Origin: Sipunculus nudus
Taxonomy: Eukaryota > Annelida > Sipuncula > Golfingiida > Sipunculidae
Direction of reading: 5' to 3'
Assembly (NCBI GenBank): GCA_026874595.1
Contig: CM049314.1
Location: forward strand, 10,596,729-10,660,728
Length of the DNA stretch: 64,000 bases
Every line of letters begins with the position of its first letter. Within the stretch, counting starts at the first letter, position 1. A program made the translations under genes and the position numbers. The notes under the pieces are model-generated. The model ran no database searches. It saw only the letters and a program-made list of their open reading frames with translations, and had not been told where the DNA came from. This document shows positions 1-11,240 of the stretch, one piece after another.

Positions 1-3000
1 GACTGGTGGCACCACCTGTATCGTTTGATTTTTTACGATTTTTTCCTCTATTTTTGAGACCTTTAAGGATGCTGTCATCTGTTAGCATGGCACAAATCGT
101 AACGACTGGACCTAGAATCTTCATTCTCGACACACTAGAAGACCTATGAAAAGTCTCCATGGAAACCAGAAATTAGGTCCAAAGTACCCCCCAGAAAAGT
201 CCAAAATTTCATACAAAAACTTCAATATCTCATTAACTACTTGACTGATGGTCATGATTTTTGGCATACATATTGATCATGAGAGGTTCCATCAGTTCCT
301 GAAGACTGGTGGCGCCACCTGTATCATTCAATTTTTTACGATTTTTTTTCTCTATTTTTGAGACCTTTAAGGATGCTGTCATGTGTTAGCATGGCACAAA
401 TCGTAACGACTGGACCTAGAATCTTCATTCTCGACACACTGAGAGACCTATGAAAAGTCTCCGTGGAAACCAGAAATTAGGTCTCTGTTACCCATATCCT
501 TCGAGCTATGGGGCCCCAAAGTACCCCCCAGAAAAGTCCAAAATTTCTTACAAAAACTTCAATATCTCATTAACTACTTGACTGATGGTCATGATTTTTG
601 GCATACATATTGATCATGAGAGGTTCCATCAGTTCCTGAAGACTGGTGGCGCCACCTGTATTTTTCGATTTTTTACGATTTTTTCCTCTGTTTTTGAGAC
701 CTTTAAGGATGCTGTCATCTGTTAACGTGGCACAAATCATAATGACTGGACCTAGAATCTTCATTCTCGACACACTGAGAGACCTATGAAAAGTCTCCAT
801 GGAAACCAGAAATTAGGTCTCTGTTACCCATATTCTTCGAGCTATGGAGCCCTAAAGTACCCCCAAGAAAAGTAAAAAATTTCATACAAAAACTTCAATA
901 TCTCATTAACTACTTGACTGATGGTCATGATTTGTGGCATAACTATTGATCATGAGATGTGTCATCTATTCCTGCAGACTGGTGGCGCCACCTGTATCAT
1001 TCGATTTTTTACGATTTTTTCCTCTATTTTTGAGACCTTTAAGGATGCTGTCATCTGTTAGCATGGCACAAATCGTAACGACTGGACCTAGAATCTTCAT
1101 TCTCGACACACTAGAAGACCTATGAAAAGTCTCCATGGAAACCAGAAATTAGGTCTCTGTTACCCATATCCTTCGAGCTATGGGGCCCCAAAGTACCCCC
1201 CCCAGAGTAGTCAAAAATTTCATACAAAAACTTCAATATCTCAATAACTACATCACTGATGGTCATGATTTTTGGCATACATATTGATTATGAGATGTTC
1301 CATCAGTTTCTGCAGACTGGTGGCGCCACCTGTATTGTTTGATTTTTTTACAAATTTCTTCCTCTATTTTTGAGACCTTTAAGGATGCTGTCATCTGTTA
1401 GCATGGCACAAATCGTAACGACTGGACCTAGAATCTTCATTCTCAATACACTGAGAGACCTATGAAAAGTCTCCATGGAAACCAGAAATTAGGTCTCTGT
1501 TACCCATATCCTTCGAGCTATGGGACCCCAAAGTACCCCCCAGAGTAGTCAAAAATTTCATACAAAAACTTCAATATCTCAATAACTACTTCACTGATGG
1601 TCATGATTTGTGGCATAACTATTGATCAAGAGGTGTTCCATCAGTTCCTGCAGACTGGTGGCACAACCTGTATTTGTTCGGGTTTTTTTTTACGAATGTT
1701 TTATCTATTTTTGAGACCTTTAAATATATGAACATCTGTTAACAGGGCACAAATCATAAAAACTGGACCTAGAATCTTCATTCTTGACACACAGGGAGAC
1801 CCATGAAAATTCTCCATGGAAACCTGAAATTAGGTCTCTGTTACCCATATTCTTTAGGCTGTATGGCTCCAAAATACCCCCCAGAATAATGGAAAATTTG
1901 ATACAAAAAGTGCAGTATCTCAATAACTACAACACTGATGGTCATGATTTTTGGCATACATATTGATCATGAGCTGTTCCATCAGTTTCTGCAGAGAGGG
2001 TGCGCCACCTCTATTTTTTTCAAATTTTTACGAATTTTTTTTCTCTTTTTTCGAGACCTTTGAAGATGTGGCCATCTGTTAACAGGGCACAAATCGTAAC
2101 GACTACACCTAGAATCTTCTCTCTTGACATGCAGGGAGGCCCATAAAAAGTCTCTTTGGAAACCTGAAATTAGGTCTCTTTTACCCATAACCTTTGAGCT
2201 ATGGGGCTCCGAAGTACCCCCCAGAATAATGGAAAATTTGATACAAAGGCTCAAGTATCTGAACAATTATTATATTGATCACCATGATTCTTTGCATGGA
2301 AATTGATCATGAAATGTTTCATCAGTTTCTGCATTCTGGTGGAGCCACCTGTATTTTTTTGATTTTTTAAAGTTTTTTTTCTCTATTTTTGAAACCTTTT
2401 AAGATTTGGTCATCTGTTAACAGGGCACAAATCATATCAACTGGACCTAGAATCTTCTGTCATGACATGCAAGGACGGTCATAAAAAGTCTATATGGAAA
2501 CCTGATACAAGGTCTCTGTTACTGATATCCTTTCAGCTATGAGGCTCGGAAGTTCCTCCCAGAATAATGCAAAAATTGATACAATAACTAATGCATTGAT
2601 CACCATGATTGTCCACATTTGTATTGATAATGCCTTGTTTCATCAGTTTCTGTAGACTGGTGGTGCCACCTGTATTTTGATTTTTTAAGAATTTTTTTCT
2701 TGATTTTTGAGACCTTTAAACATTTGGTCATCTGTTAACAGGCCACAAATCATAATGACTTGACCTAGAATCTTCTTTCTTAACATGCAGGGAGGTCCAT
2801 GAAACATCTTGGAAACCTGAAATTAGGCCTCTGTTACCCATATCCTTCATGCTCTGGGGCTCCGAAGTACTCCCCAGAATAAAGATTTGGTTATCTGTTA
2901 ACAGAGCACAAATTATAATGACTTGACCTAGAATCTCCTTTCTTGATATGCTGGGAGGCCCCTGAAAAGTCTCCTTGTGCACCTGAAATTACATCTCTGT

Positions 3001-3345
3001 TACCCATATCCTTCATCCTATGCGGCTTTGAAATACCCCCCAGAATAAACATTTGGTCATCTGTTAACAGGGCACAAATCATAATAACTGGACCTAGAAT
3101 TTTATTTTTTGACATGCTGGGAGACCCCTGAAAAGTCATCTTGTAAACCTTGAAAATAGGGGTCTGTTACCCATATCCTTCATGCTACAGAGCTCCATAG
3201 TACCCCAATGAATATTGGATGATTTTATACAAAAGGTCAAGTTTGGAAAAAGTATTTCATTCAAATTTGACATTCAGATGATAAAATTACTTTTGTCAAT
3301 GTCTTCCTGGTCAGCTGAGTGTCATGACCCCTGGGTCACTTGTTT
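1..3345 (+). mobile_element. Family-1 Helitron/Helentron-like element, 3' portion (element A)
   Basis: Only the right part lies in the window. The core is nine tandem units of about 337 bp, marked by GGTGGCGCCACC or variants at 5, 308, 645, 981, 1319, 1657, ~1998, 2338 and 2659. Units 2-5 carry the exact palindrome and later ones drift (CACAACC, GAGCC, GTGCC). From about 2728 the array switches to three units of about 164 bp (2728, 2890, 3055) that lack the palindrome. The 3' end has TCAGCTGAG (3311-3319), the inverse of the family's 5' terminus, then the near-palindrome TGACCCCTGGGTCA (3325-3338), then CTTGTTT. Short open frames inside the units are recurrent by-products of the repeat. Classification as Helentron-like is an inference from structure; the repeat itself is certain. 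Confidence 0.85.
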
Positions 3346-4027
3346 TGTTAAGAAATAATTATAATTTATTCTTAAAACAATCCTTAAATTACAATTCACT
3401 AAATCAATTCAATTACACGGTATAACAACAGTACAACAGTAAATCACCACTGCCACAGCGATAACAAGTCCTTCATAACGTACAACCCAGATGAACAGTT
3501 CACATAAATCTTCTCAGAGAATATAACAGTCCAGTTCATTTACAAAATCAATCCGTTGTAATCCCAGAGTGAAGTTCTTGTTATAATCCCGTAAGCAAAC
3601 TGGAGACTATATAAGATCTGTCACAAATTTAGAAGAAAATCTATAACTGCCGCACTTACCGGAAAAGGTCCACAACTGACTTACACGCTTCTGTGTCCGC
3701 TGGAATATTTCTCTCCTCTCTCTCGGCTCTAAAATCAGCCCCTTTATTTAACTTTTCACCTCTAGCCGAGAACTTTCCATTTCTCGTACAATCCAAAGAA
3801 ACCAATAGTACACACGTCACACATGGGCCGGCCCGGCTCGGCCAGTCGAGAAAGCCCCAGAGTAGCATGACTGTTGTGTCTACACGTGGGCCGCACCCGT
3901 CCAGCTAGAACTAAAAACGCTGTAGCATAGCAACGCAAGGGCTTGAGCCAAACACGAATCAGAATGTCAACAGCGCACAATAAAAGAAACATATCAACAG
4001 CTCACTATAAAACAGACATATGTAACA
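3346..4027 (-). mobile_element. Solo-LTR-like segment
   Basis: The segment is bounded by TGTTA (3346-3350) and TAACA (4023-4027), as expected of an LTR. Read on the minus strand it has a CpG-rich upstream part, a TATA-like TAAATAAAGG (3741-3750), a good splice donor CCGGTAAGTGCG (3651-3662) and AATAAA (3365-3370) about 20 nt before the end, an order like U3-R-U5. A 70-codon minus-strand frame (3656-3868) crosses the TATA-like box and stops within the donor, so it is unlikely to be a gene. No internal gag/pol follows on either side and no target-site duplication is visible (tgttt against caata). It abuts the 3' end of element A exactly. The alternative is a cellular promoter plus first exon. 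Confidence 0.4.
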
Positions 4028-4485
4028 CAATACAAATTGGTCACTGTAATTTATAAGGACTATAAATCAAATGTTAATCGCATTATATAACTTCATGCTT
4101 AACTTTAATCCTTAAAATTGATTAGACTTGTGATACTTATTTTTTATGTAAGTTAATGTATTGTTCTTATTATTTTTGATATCTTAAATTATTTAATTTT
4201 AATGAATGTATGATAAGAGTGTGGTCGGTCATAATAGCCTACGATTAATGTTGTCTTTGTTCGTAAAAACCGACATAAAATAAAATATTTGTATTATATT
4301 GAATTGTCAGTATCATTCTCCTATTATCGCTCACATGTGCCTGCTTGTCATGGAAGTACTGACGTGCATGCGTATATACATTTATTTACAAGTCTTAAAA
4401 GCCAAAGCAACAAATATACAGTGCACTTAGATTTATAAATCATCATGGTTATATTTAAAGTTAGAGTTATATCCCTAAGCATTAG
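4028..4485. other. AT-rich unique sequence, no feature seen
   Basis: This is AT-rich and non-repetitive by eye. No splice-flanked open frame or terminal repeat was recognised. Confidence 0.5.
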
Positions 4486-4595
4486 CAATCAATCGATACG
4501 ACCAATACAGCATGCAACGCATTTCGATTATCGTATCGACGTCGTGTATCGATTCGTATCGATATATCGATATGTTGATACAGCCCTAGTAGACC
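4486..4595 (-). mobile_element. hAT-like terminal relic rich in ATCGAT
   Basis: Four ATCGAT motifs lie within about 80 bp, followed by a terminus that reads CTAGGGCTGTATC on the minus strand. ATCGAT-rich subtermini with a CAGGGCTG/CAGTGTTG-like end are familiar from animal hAT elements (established knowledge). No matching second terminus, 8-bp duplication or transposase was found, so this is at best one decayed end. Confidence 0.3.
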
Positions 4596-4689
4596 TACTT
4601 TTGATGGTATGAAGGTTCTTAAACATAGAAATTTCATAAAATTATGCCCTTGTATGGACTTTTTTTCGCAGTGCATTCAGATATTCGCC

Positions 4690-5230
4690 TGTTTTTAGGC
4701 TCTTTACACAACGCTTTACCCATAGGCCAACTACCTAATATCGTAAGCACTGTTTGTTATGACCTTGTATCCTGAATCTCTACACCAGAGGCCTAGGGGA
4801 GCACTGTATTTTGGTCCAATCAGATGAGACCCTGTGCTGAAGACAAAACGGTTAACCAGCCAAGCGAGGAATACACGAAGCAAATGTTGTTCATTTCACT
4901 TTGAGTGACAGCTCATCGCCCAGGCGACAGTTTAAACAGGCCACAGGCTTAGAGAGAATTGCCCAAAATGTGGTTTCTGGGTGGAGCCTGATGCCTGTCG
5001 AGTGTTTGTTGACTTGCATTTGGTTGGCGGCTCGTCACATCAGCTGTTTTTTCAGCAGGCCCATGTGCACCACCTGGTGTTTAAGTGTATCATAAATGGT
5101 CAAAGCAGGCAGCGGTAAAATCAGTAGCTTCATCTTTTTTTGCAGTGTGGGTCGAGGCCAGTTACAGATCAGGTTTGCATTTCGTCCTGGTTAGCCTACT
5201 AATGACAGCATCAGGGCTCCTGAATATTTC
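4690..5230. other. Unique higher-complexity block
   Basis: GC content is higher than in the flanks and there is no repeat similarity to the rest of the window. It has a CCAAT-like GTCCAATCAGATG near 4813 and a good acceptor-like tract (tcatctttttttgcag, ending 5146) not followed by a convincing exon or donor. A 64-codon frame (4901-5095) resembles no family I know. It could be regulatory or a decayed repeat. Confidence 0.25.
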
Positions 5231-5410
5231 ATGAAATTTCTTATCATCTTCATCATTGGTCACTGCACATTGTTATATATCATTAACAGACAATGATAAA
5301 ATTCTTGATCCTTTAGTATTGCTACATTTATAACTCACTACTTTAACAAATATTTCTGATTTGCTCCAGGTGGGGGCATTCATGTCGTTCTGACAAATCT
5401 AGTTGTTATT

Positions 5411-5488
5411 TTGTTATGTGTGTGGTTCCAGTCATACTTTTGTCCAACTTATCCTTCAGTTTTCCCAATGTTAGACTTTTCCTTCAGT
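5411..5488. repeat. Pyrimidine-rich degenerate repeat, left of element B
   Basis: Repeated ttccttcagtttt motifs run up to the left end of element B and resume just right of it (7165-7290). This suggests a simple tandem tract split by the insertion. Confidence 0.45.
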
Positions 5489-7158
5489 TTTTAGCTCAGC
5501 TGACTATAAGTCATCTGGGCTATAGTCGTTGTCCTTTGTCCGTCGTCTGTCCGTCTGTTAACAGGGCAGGTTTTAAAACCGTTGGACCTACGATTCCAAA
5601 ATTTTGCATAATATTTGATGACCCCAAAATCTCCTACCATACCGAAAATTGGGTCATTAGGACTTCGTTCCTTCAAGATATTAAGGAAAAACCTCCGTTT
5701 TCCATGAAAAAGCCATTGTTACACTTCAAGGCTGCCTAATATCAAAACCACTGATCTGTTTTCGATCAAATTTAGTATTCATATTCTTCCATTCATTTTC
5801 TATGAACATACAAAAAATTAGGTCAGTGTTGGGTCTTATTTTGAAGTTATGGGCCAAAATATAATGCAATTTTTTAAAAATTAGGAAGTATATTTACTCA
5901 CCTAACATGAGAATTTGCTGAAGCTAGAGACTTTTTTTCAGGAATATAACTTTATTTAATCAAGATTCAATTGTGTACCCAAAATTAGATCTGAATTTTG
6001 TAAATTTTTCAAGTTATTAGCATAAATAAAAAATCAGTACCTTAAATTTTGTCCAGCTTTGGCAATGGCACGTTTTTTTCCCTGTTAGCACTGTTGATTT
6101 AATTTTCACAGCATATATATCAATTTTTATTGGTTTTTATTGGTTTTTAATAACAAAGAAAAATGGAAAAGGAATTTGTTAGTTGATAATAACAGGAAAT
6201 TAACTTGCAGTTACTGATGATATAAGAATCTTGTATGGATGGATAGAATGCCAATGTCAGTGTTATTCCAAATAACACCATGCAGTCACCTATGGTATTT
6301 TTCAATTCAATTTTAATGATAAAAAAATAAATCATATTATTCATTACTAATCATTAGGGATCATATGAAGGAAGTTAATGATAGTCAAAGATGCAGTTGA
6401 TAATATCTAGATTCCTGCTGTGTCTAGTGTGTACATTGATGTGAAATTAGTCCAAAATGAATATATTACATTTATTTTTTTTTTAAATATGAATAAAAGC
6501 CATAAAACCAGGTACTTATGATCATTATTTAAAGGTGTGAATTTTGTATATTCTGGATTCTCAACATCATTGTTTGGTGAAAACTGAATAAATACCAGAC
6601 ATGGTGCGAATACTTTGCAAATGCATTTGAATAGAAATATTTATATGTACTCCATTATAAAATTTCTTGCATAAGAATGGGAATTCAGGTAAAAATAAAA
6701 AAGTATATGAATACCAGTGCAAATACTTTCAAAATGTATTCATGAATGCATTCATGAATATATTTTCTTGATATTATTTTAATAATCATTTCAGTTATAT
6801 TTTATTTTGAAAAATCATACGATTCTCTTATTATTTTTAATAAAAAGGATATTTGGGACAATTTGTAATTATTTTTAATAAATAGTTAAATTCTTATATT
6901 ATATGTTCTGCTTATAAGTTATATGGCCAAGTCAAAATCTGTGTGAAAATAGCACTCCATTTGTTAATAAAATAAATAAAATCAATCCTCTTCCCTGTCT
7001 CCAAAGATACTATCAAAATCATACATAAGCTAAACTCCCACAAATCATAATACAGCTTATATTTATTTCCACACAAAACCAGCATGTGCCTCATTTCTAA
7101 ATCATATTTTTTTATCATATATAACGGCTGAGCGCCGTGACCCATGGGTCCCTTGTTT
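5489..7158 (+). mobile_element. Family-1 termini with alternative core (element B)
   Basis: The 5' terminus TTTAGCTCAGCTGAC (from 5490) forms a hairpin with the downstream CATCTGGGCTATAG, then GTCC-rich sequence (5527-5555) follows. The core lacks GGTGGCGCCACC. It starts with a segment about 400 bp long that recurs in 12828-15972 and at 60558, with a 'cctacc...attggg' block followed by 'aatatcaaaacca'. The 3' end is GGCTGAGCGCC (7126-7136), then the 12-bp palindrome GACCCATGGGTC (7139-7150) and CCTTGTTT. Both flanks are T-rich. The element is a single copy of about 1.67 kb. An AT-rich stretch of ~1 kb in the middle (6.1-7.1 kb) has no recognisable content. Confidence 0.75.
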
Positions 7159-8046
7159 TTTTTTAATATTTTTCCTTCAGTTTTCCTACTTTTTTCAACT
7201 TTTCATTCAGTGTTCCAACTTCTGTCCTATTTTCCCTTAAGTTTTCCTTATAATCTGTATTTCCCATCCTATTTTTGTCTTACCTTTTTCATAAAGGGTG
7301 TGTTTGACAGCCTGAGATTGTTACATTCTTTGAATGTTACACCTACTCAAAGCCTCCATGCATGGTAACATTGACTTATAAACTGTTTGGTAATTAAATT
7401 CTGCATATGAAGGTCTGCATGGGCCTCCCTGACTCGAGGTCAGTGGGAATGATTTATGGTTCATATACAACAAGGATGGAAGTATAAGTGACAAATATCC
7501 AATGTATTCTACTGACATGAAACCTCTTTTTGGGAACATTCGAATACCACCAGGCAATCTGCAGGATGAATCATTTCACAATTTAAAATGGGAATATGCA
7601 AATCAGTTTGTAAACCTTTTGCCTTACATAATATATAGCAAAATAAACCAAATAACCGCACTTCATGTTGATTTATTTGTGTACATAATATCTTGTTTTA
7701 AATTTTATTCATTGCCAATGTATCATATGCAATAAACCATGTACTTTGGAACCCTGACTTTTACCCAGTACCAGTGAGGACATAGCAAATTACCAGCTAC
7801 CGAATATCAGATAAAGTTCAGCCTATTAATTGATTTTTATTTATTCATTCGTGGCTTTTGCTATATGTCTGTTAGCTTGAATCAGGTTTCTCAAAAGATT
7901 CTTGAACTGGTGATACTGGAATATAAATAAATATTCGTTCTAGTATTTTTTGCATAGGTGGCGGATTCTCGAGCATTGGATTCTCTATTCACCCACTGTA
8001 GTATTCTGCATTTTGGTGAATCAGCCATAAACCTAGTATATAGATA
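7159..8046. other. Pyrimidine tract then unique AT-rich DNA
   Basis: 7165-7290 is a degenerate cttcagttttcc tract matching the left flank of element B. The rest is unique AT-rich sequence. Frames at 7502-7735 and on the minus strand at 7321-7557 overlap each other and show no recognisable domain. Confidence 0.45.
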
Positions 8047-8062
8047 ACTAGAAAAGATAGTT

Positions 8063-8204
8063 ATGGTACGGTTCTACTCAAACTATAAGGGTCATGGCTG
8101 TTGTTCTCAAACTGTCCATGGGGATATGTACCCAGAAATGAACCCTGACCTTCTTTGTGAGATGAAAATAGTTGATGGGTCATGCAACCATAGTAAAATA
8201 ATTG
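8063..8204 (+). CDS. Candidate exon, 47 codons, unknown product
   Basis: I do not recognise the product. The frame opens after a stop at 8047, has ATG at 8063 with G at -3 and +4, and runs 47 codons plus one base to a textbook donor (ATTG then GTAAGT at 8205-8210); it stays open to a TGA at 8223-8225. The peptide has mixed composition with four cysteines and a GHGCCSQ segment, and the segment is richer in GC than its AT-rich surroundings. No good acceptor was found upstream, so it would be a first exon. No signal peptide, membrane segment or known motif is visible. A chance open frame beside a chance donor cannot be excluded, nor can a fragment of an old transposon. A minus-strand frame (8061-8249) overlaps it and looks like a shadow. 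Confidence 0.3.
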
Positions 8205-8225
8205 GTAAGTTAATATATTTTTGAT

Positions 8226-10840
8226 AAGTAAATATTTGATTTTGTTCACATTTTAGAATAAAATATTACTTGACTGTTTTTTTTTTAATGGAGTGGGATG
8301 CATGTTCTCCTGTGTCTATAAATTTAATTTATTAATTTATTTTTATTATTTGTTTATAAGTTATTAACATGGTAGTTCCATGACATATATTTAAAAAAAT
8401 ATATATAAAAAAAAATAAAAAAAAATAAAATTGTTAAAATTAGATGTGTTAAAAATAAAAAGACAAACATTTAGATTTTATATATTATATCATAACAAAA
8501 TTTAATTTGATATAATAAAAAAGTAAACAAGACAAAAAGTAAAAGCCTTACAGTTAGTATCAGTTGATAATTCTTGATAATTATTATATTTCATTAAAAA
8601 TTGATACACTTAGTGTAAAAATGAACAATGATACACAATGAACAATGATACACAAAGTGTAATATTGAAAGATCCGCCAAAATATTACTGAAGGGCACAC
8701 AGGTTCCCCATTATGGATAAACATTTGTCAGTTGTACTCTCATTGATTTATTACAAAGACAGGACGATAGAATGTGTAGCAGCATGTTTGATTGACATGA
8801 TTTGTTCTTTAAATAAAAGATTTTGACTAATTATTATTACTGATTGATTGACATTCTCAACAAAAAAGCCAAAGATGCCAAAAAATTATTTATATATTGG
8901 TGCACAATGATTTATTTGCACAAATAATTCTTTTAATCAGAAAATATAGATCAAAGTAAAATTATAAAAATCTAGATGGAGTTAGCACTCAGAAAATCCA
9001 GAACCAGTTGAGACACAGTAATCGAGATCAAGTTTAACAGAAAACACCAGCCAAGTTCACACTCAAGGAAACCAGAACAATTCAGAAAAAATAAGACTAA
9101 GTTGACACAAAGACCTATCAGGCAAGGGATGACGAGAAATTTAAAAAATTGTATTCTGTCCCTAGTGAAATGGAAAGCATGATAATTCCATTTTTCATCT
9201 ACCACCTCCCTTGACTTAGCTGGTCCTGGTTTGAGTCCAAAAGCCCGAGGGAACCTTACATCTACTGACCTCCATGCTGCAGAGTTCATGCTGCTTCTAT
9301 TCTAATGCTCTCTACGGTGTATCCTTTCTGAAAAACAGCAAAAAATCAGAGATGGAAATGTATGTCTCAAACCAGTCAGCCAAGCAGGTGAACCCAAACA
9401 GTAACATGTCCATCAAAAAGTATTAATGCAAATGGGAAGCAAGGCTTTCTTATTTACCAGGCATCAGAAAAGTTTATAGATGTTATATTACGAACAGTTT
9501 TTACGCCACCTTTTCTCCAGGATGCCCCAAAGAAATGTTTACAAGGTTGTAAAATACATGCTGAATGCCACAGATTAATGTTTTCTAAAGGTTGAAAATT
9601 ACTCTCTTTTATGGCAGGGCTGATTTTATTTCAGGTGAGCCTGGTTTTTATTTTTTTTTTCATGGTGATAGTATGTGTTTACATCCTTATTATTCTTTAG
9701 ATGAAATGTATTGAAAAAATTTCTGTGTTACAGACATTGAAGGAAATGTCTGCATATTTTTTAACAGACAAATTATGGTGTATCATAAAAAAGAGAAAGA
9801 AATTTGAAACTTAAAATATCCGTAGAGTTTCAAGATCAAAAGAAAGGTATTTGTAACATATGTGAACAGGTCTTGGAAAAAGTTGAGAAGAAATACTGAA
9901 ATAGGTTTTATTGTGACACCTGCTTCATTGTCTAGGAATGGCACCGCTTGTACATTGAAACAGCATCTGGCAAAACCTTCAGGGGAACTGGAATAAAAAT
10001 TTAGAGATTTTTTTATTTTAAATGTTATGGTCCATGTGAAATACCTGGTAACTTTTTGAAGTTTTTTTCCTGCAATGTTTTTTATTTAATTCCTTTTCCA
10101 GACCTATATCAATCTTTTTGTTTTTTTTTTTCCTCTTTGTTTTCACTGGGAAATTAATTGGTGGATTTTTTTAATCTGATAAAAATGGATTGCAGGAGAT
10201 AAAGTCAGTGTAAGTCCATGGAAAAGATGGCAAGTACTTCGATATTTAGGAAAACATAAGCTCTTCAAAAAAGAGAGTATTGTTGGTGTGTCTGCAAAAC
10301 AAATCTGCTGCAGCAGTATAAAAGAGATATGAGTTGGGTTATGGGGTTCACCCGGAACATGAGGCACTACTGGGGATTGTTAGACGAAAAAGCAATCTGC
10401 AGTCACAGTAGAGAAGGAAACGAAGTCTGGAACAATGATACCATGAAAATGTCTGTCCTTCAAAAAATGACCAAAGGAAAAACCAGACAAAGAAAGAGAA
10501 GTAAAGTTCACTGCTCTGGTTATACAGTGCAGGGTCTGTCTGTGGTAGTGTGAATATTTAAGTGTTTTTATTTTCTTTCAGTGTCCAAGGTGCACTTCTA
10601 TATTCTTATATAAGACATAAGTGTTAATTCAGTAGTATCCATTTTAAAAATATTTTCTGAAACAGTAAGTTTGAATACTTGACTGAGTTTGTGATACAAT
10701 TCAGCATGAATAACAAATCCATGGACTTTTGTGTTATATGCTTGGATTACAATAATACTTGAAGGGCAAGACATTGCCTGTGCTAAAGTTGTTCAAACAC
10801 TGGTGTCTCATCATATGGGGATTTTTCTTGGCACGAACAA
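8226..10840. other. Unique AT-rich DNA with low-complexity tract
   Basis: 8280-8530 is nearly pure A/T, including runs of aaaaataaaa (8391-8440). 8621-8655 holds two copies of a 17-bp atgaacaatgatacaca motif. At 9622-9640 an acceptor-like tract abuts a donor (TTTATTTCAG then GTGAGC). A 74-codon frame (10329-10553) is basic towards its end but resembles no family I know. A good acceptor (tttttattttctttcag) ends at 10581 with no convincing exon after it. Confidence 0.4.
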
Positions 10841-11240
10841 AAAGATTAGTTGGAGCATGCATTCTGCCATTATGGTTACTTAATGAAGCACATTTCGTTT
10901 AAGTTTCATCCAAGATGGCTGACTAGTCTCCAGACAGAAGAAGTCGGTGATATTACTCAGTGTGATGACAGGCATGTGAGTGAAGCTTTTCAGTCGGGAA
11001 CTGGGTGGAAGGCAATCAATGCTGGGGGGCCAGATTTCAAAGACACATTATATATTTGAATTGGGACATGGGGAGTCATTTTGCACCTCCACAATCGGCA
11101 AGCACTGTCTGATAATGACCTAATCGAATTGAGAAGTCCCCGAGTGTTCATGCTGCTAAGAGGCTGTGTAATACAGACAAGCAGTGATCTTTGAAGAGAT
11201 ATCATGGTGGATTAAAGTTCAGGAATTGTTCTACTGTGTC
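10841..11240. promoter_or_regulatory. Unique block: candidate conserved element or exon
   Basis: The block is GC-richer and non-repetitive. It contains homeodomain-like TAAT motifs (10877, 11117) and a plus-strand frame of 69 codons (10850-11059). Within that frame, an acceptor-like 'ctagtctccag' (ends 10936) and a donor GTGAGT at 10977 would define a 40-bp exon that stays open. No protein family is recognised. The block is equally compatible with an enhancer and a small exon. Confidence 0.25.

Noticed and set aside
3656-3868. Minus-strand frame in the LTR-like unit
   Set aside because: It begins upstream of the TATA-like box and ends in the splice donor, so it would not be translated as such.
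10329-10553. 74-codon plus-strand frame
   Set aside because: No domain, no convincing splice or promoter context.
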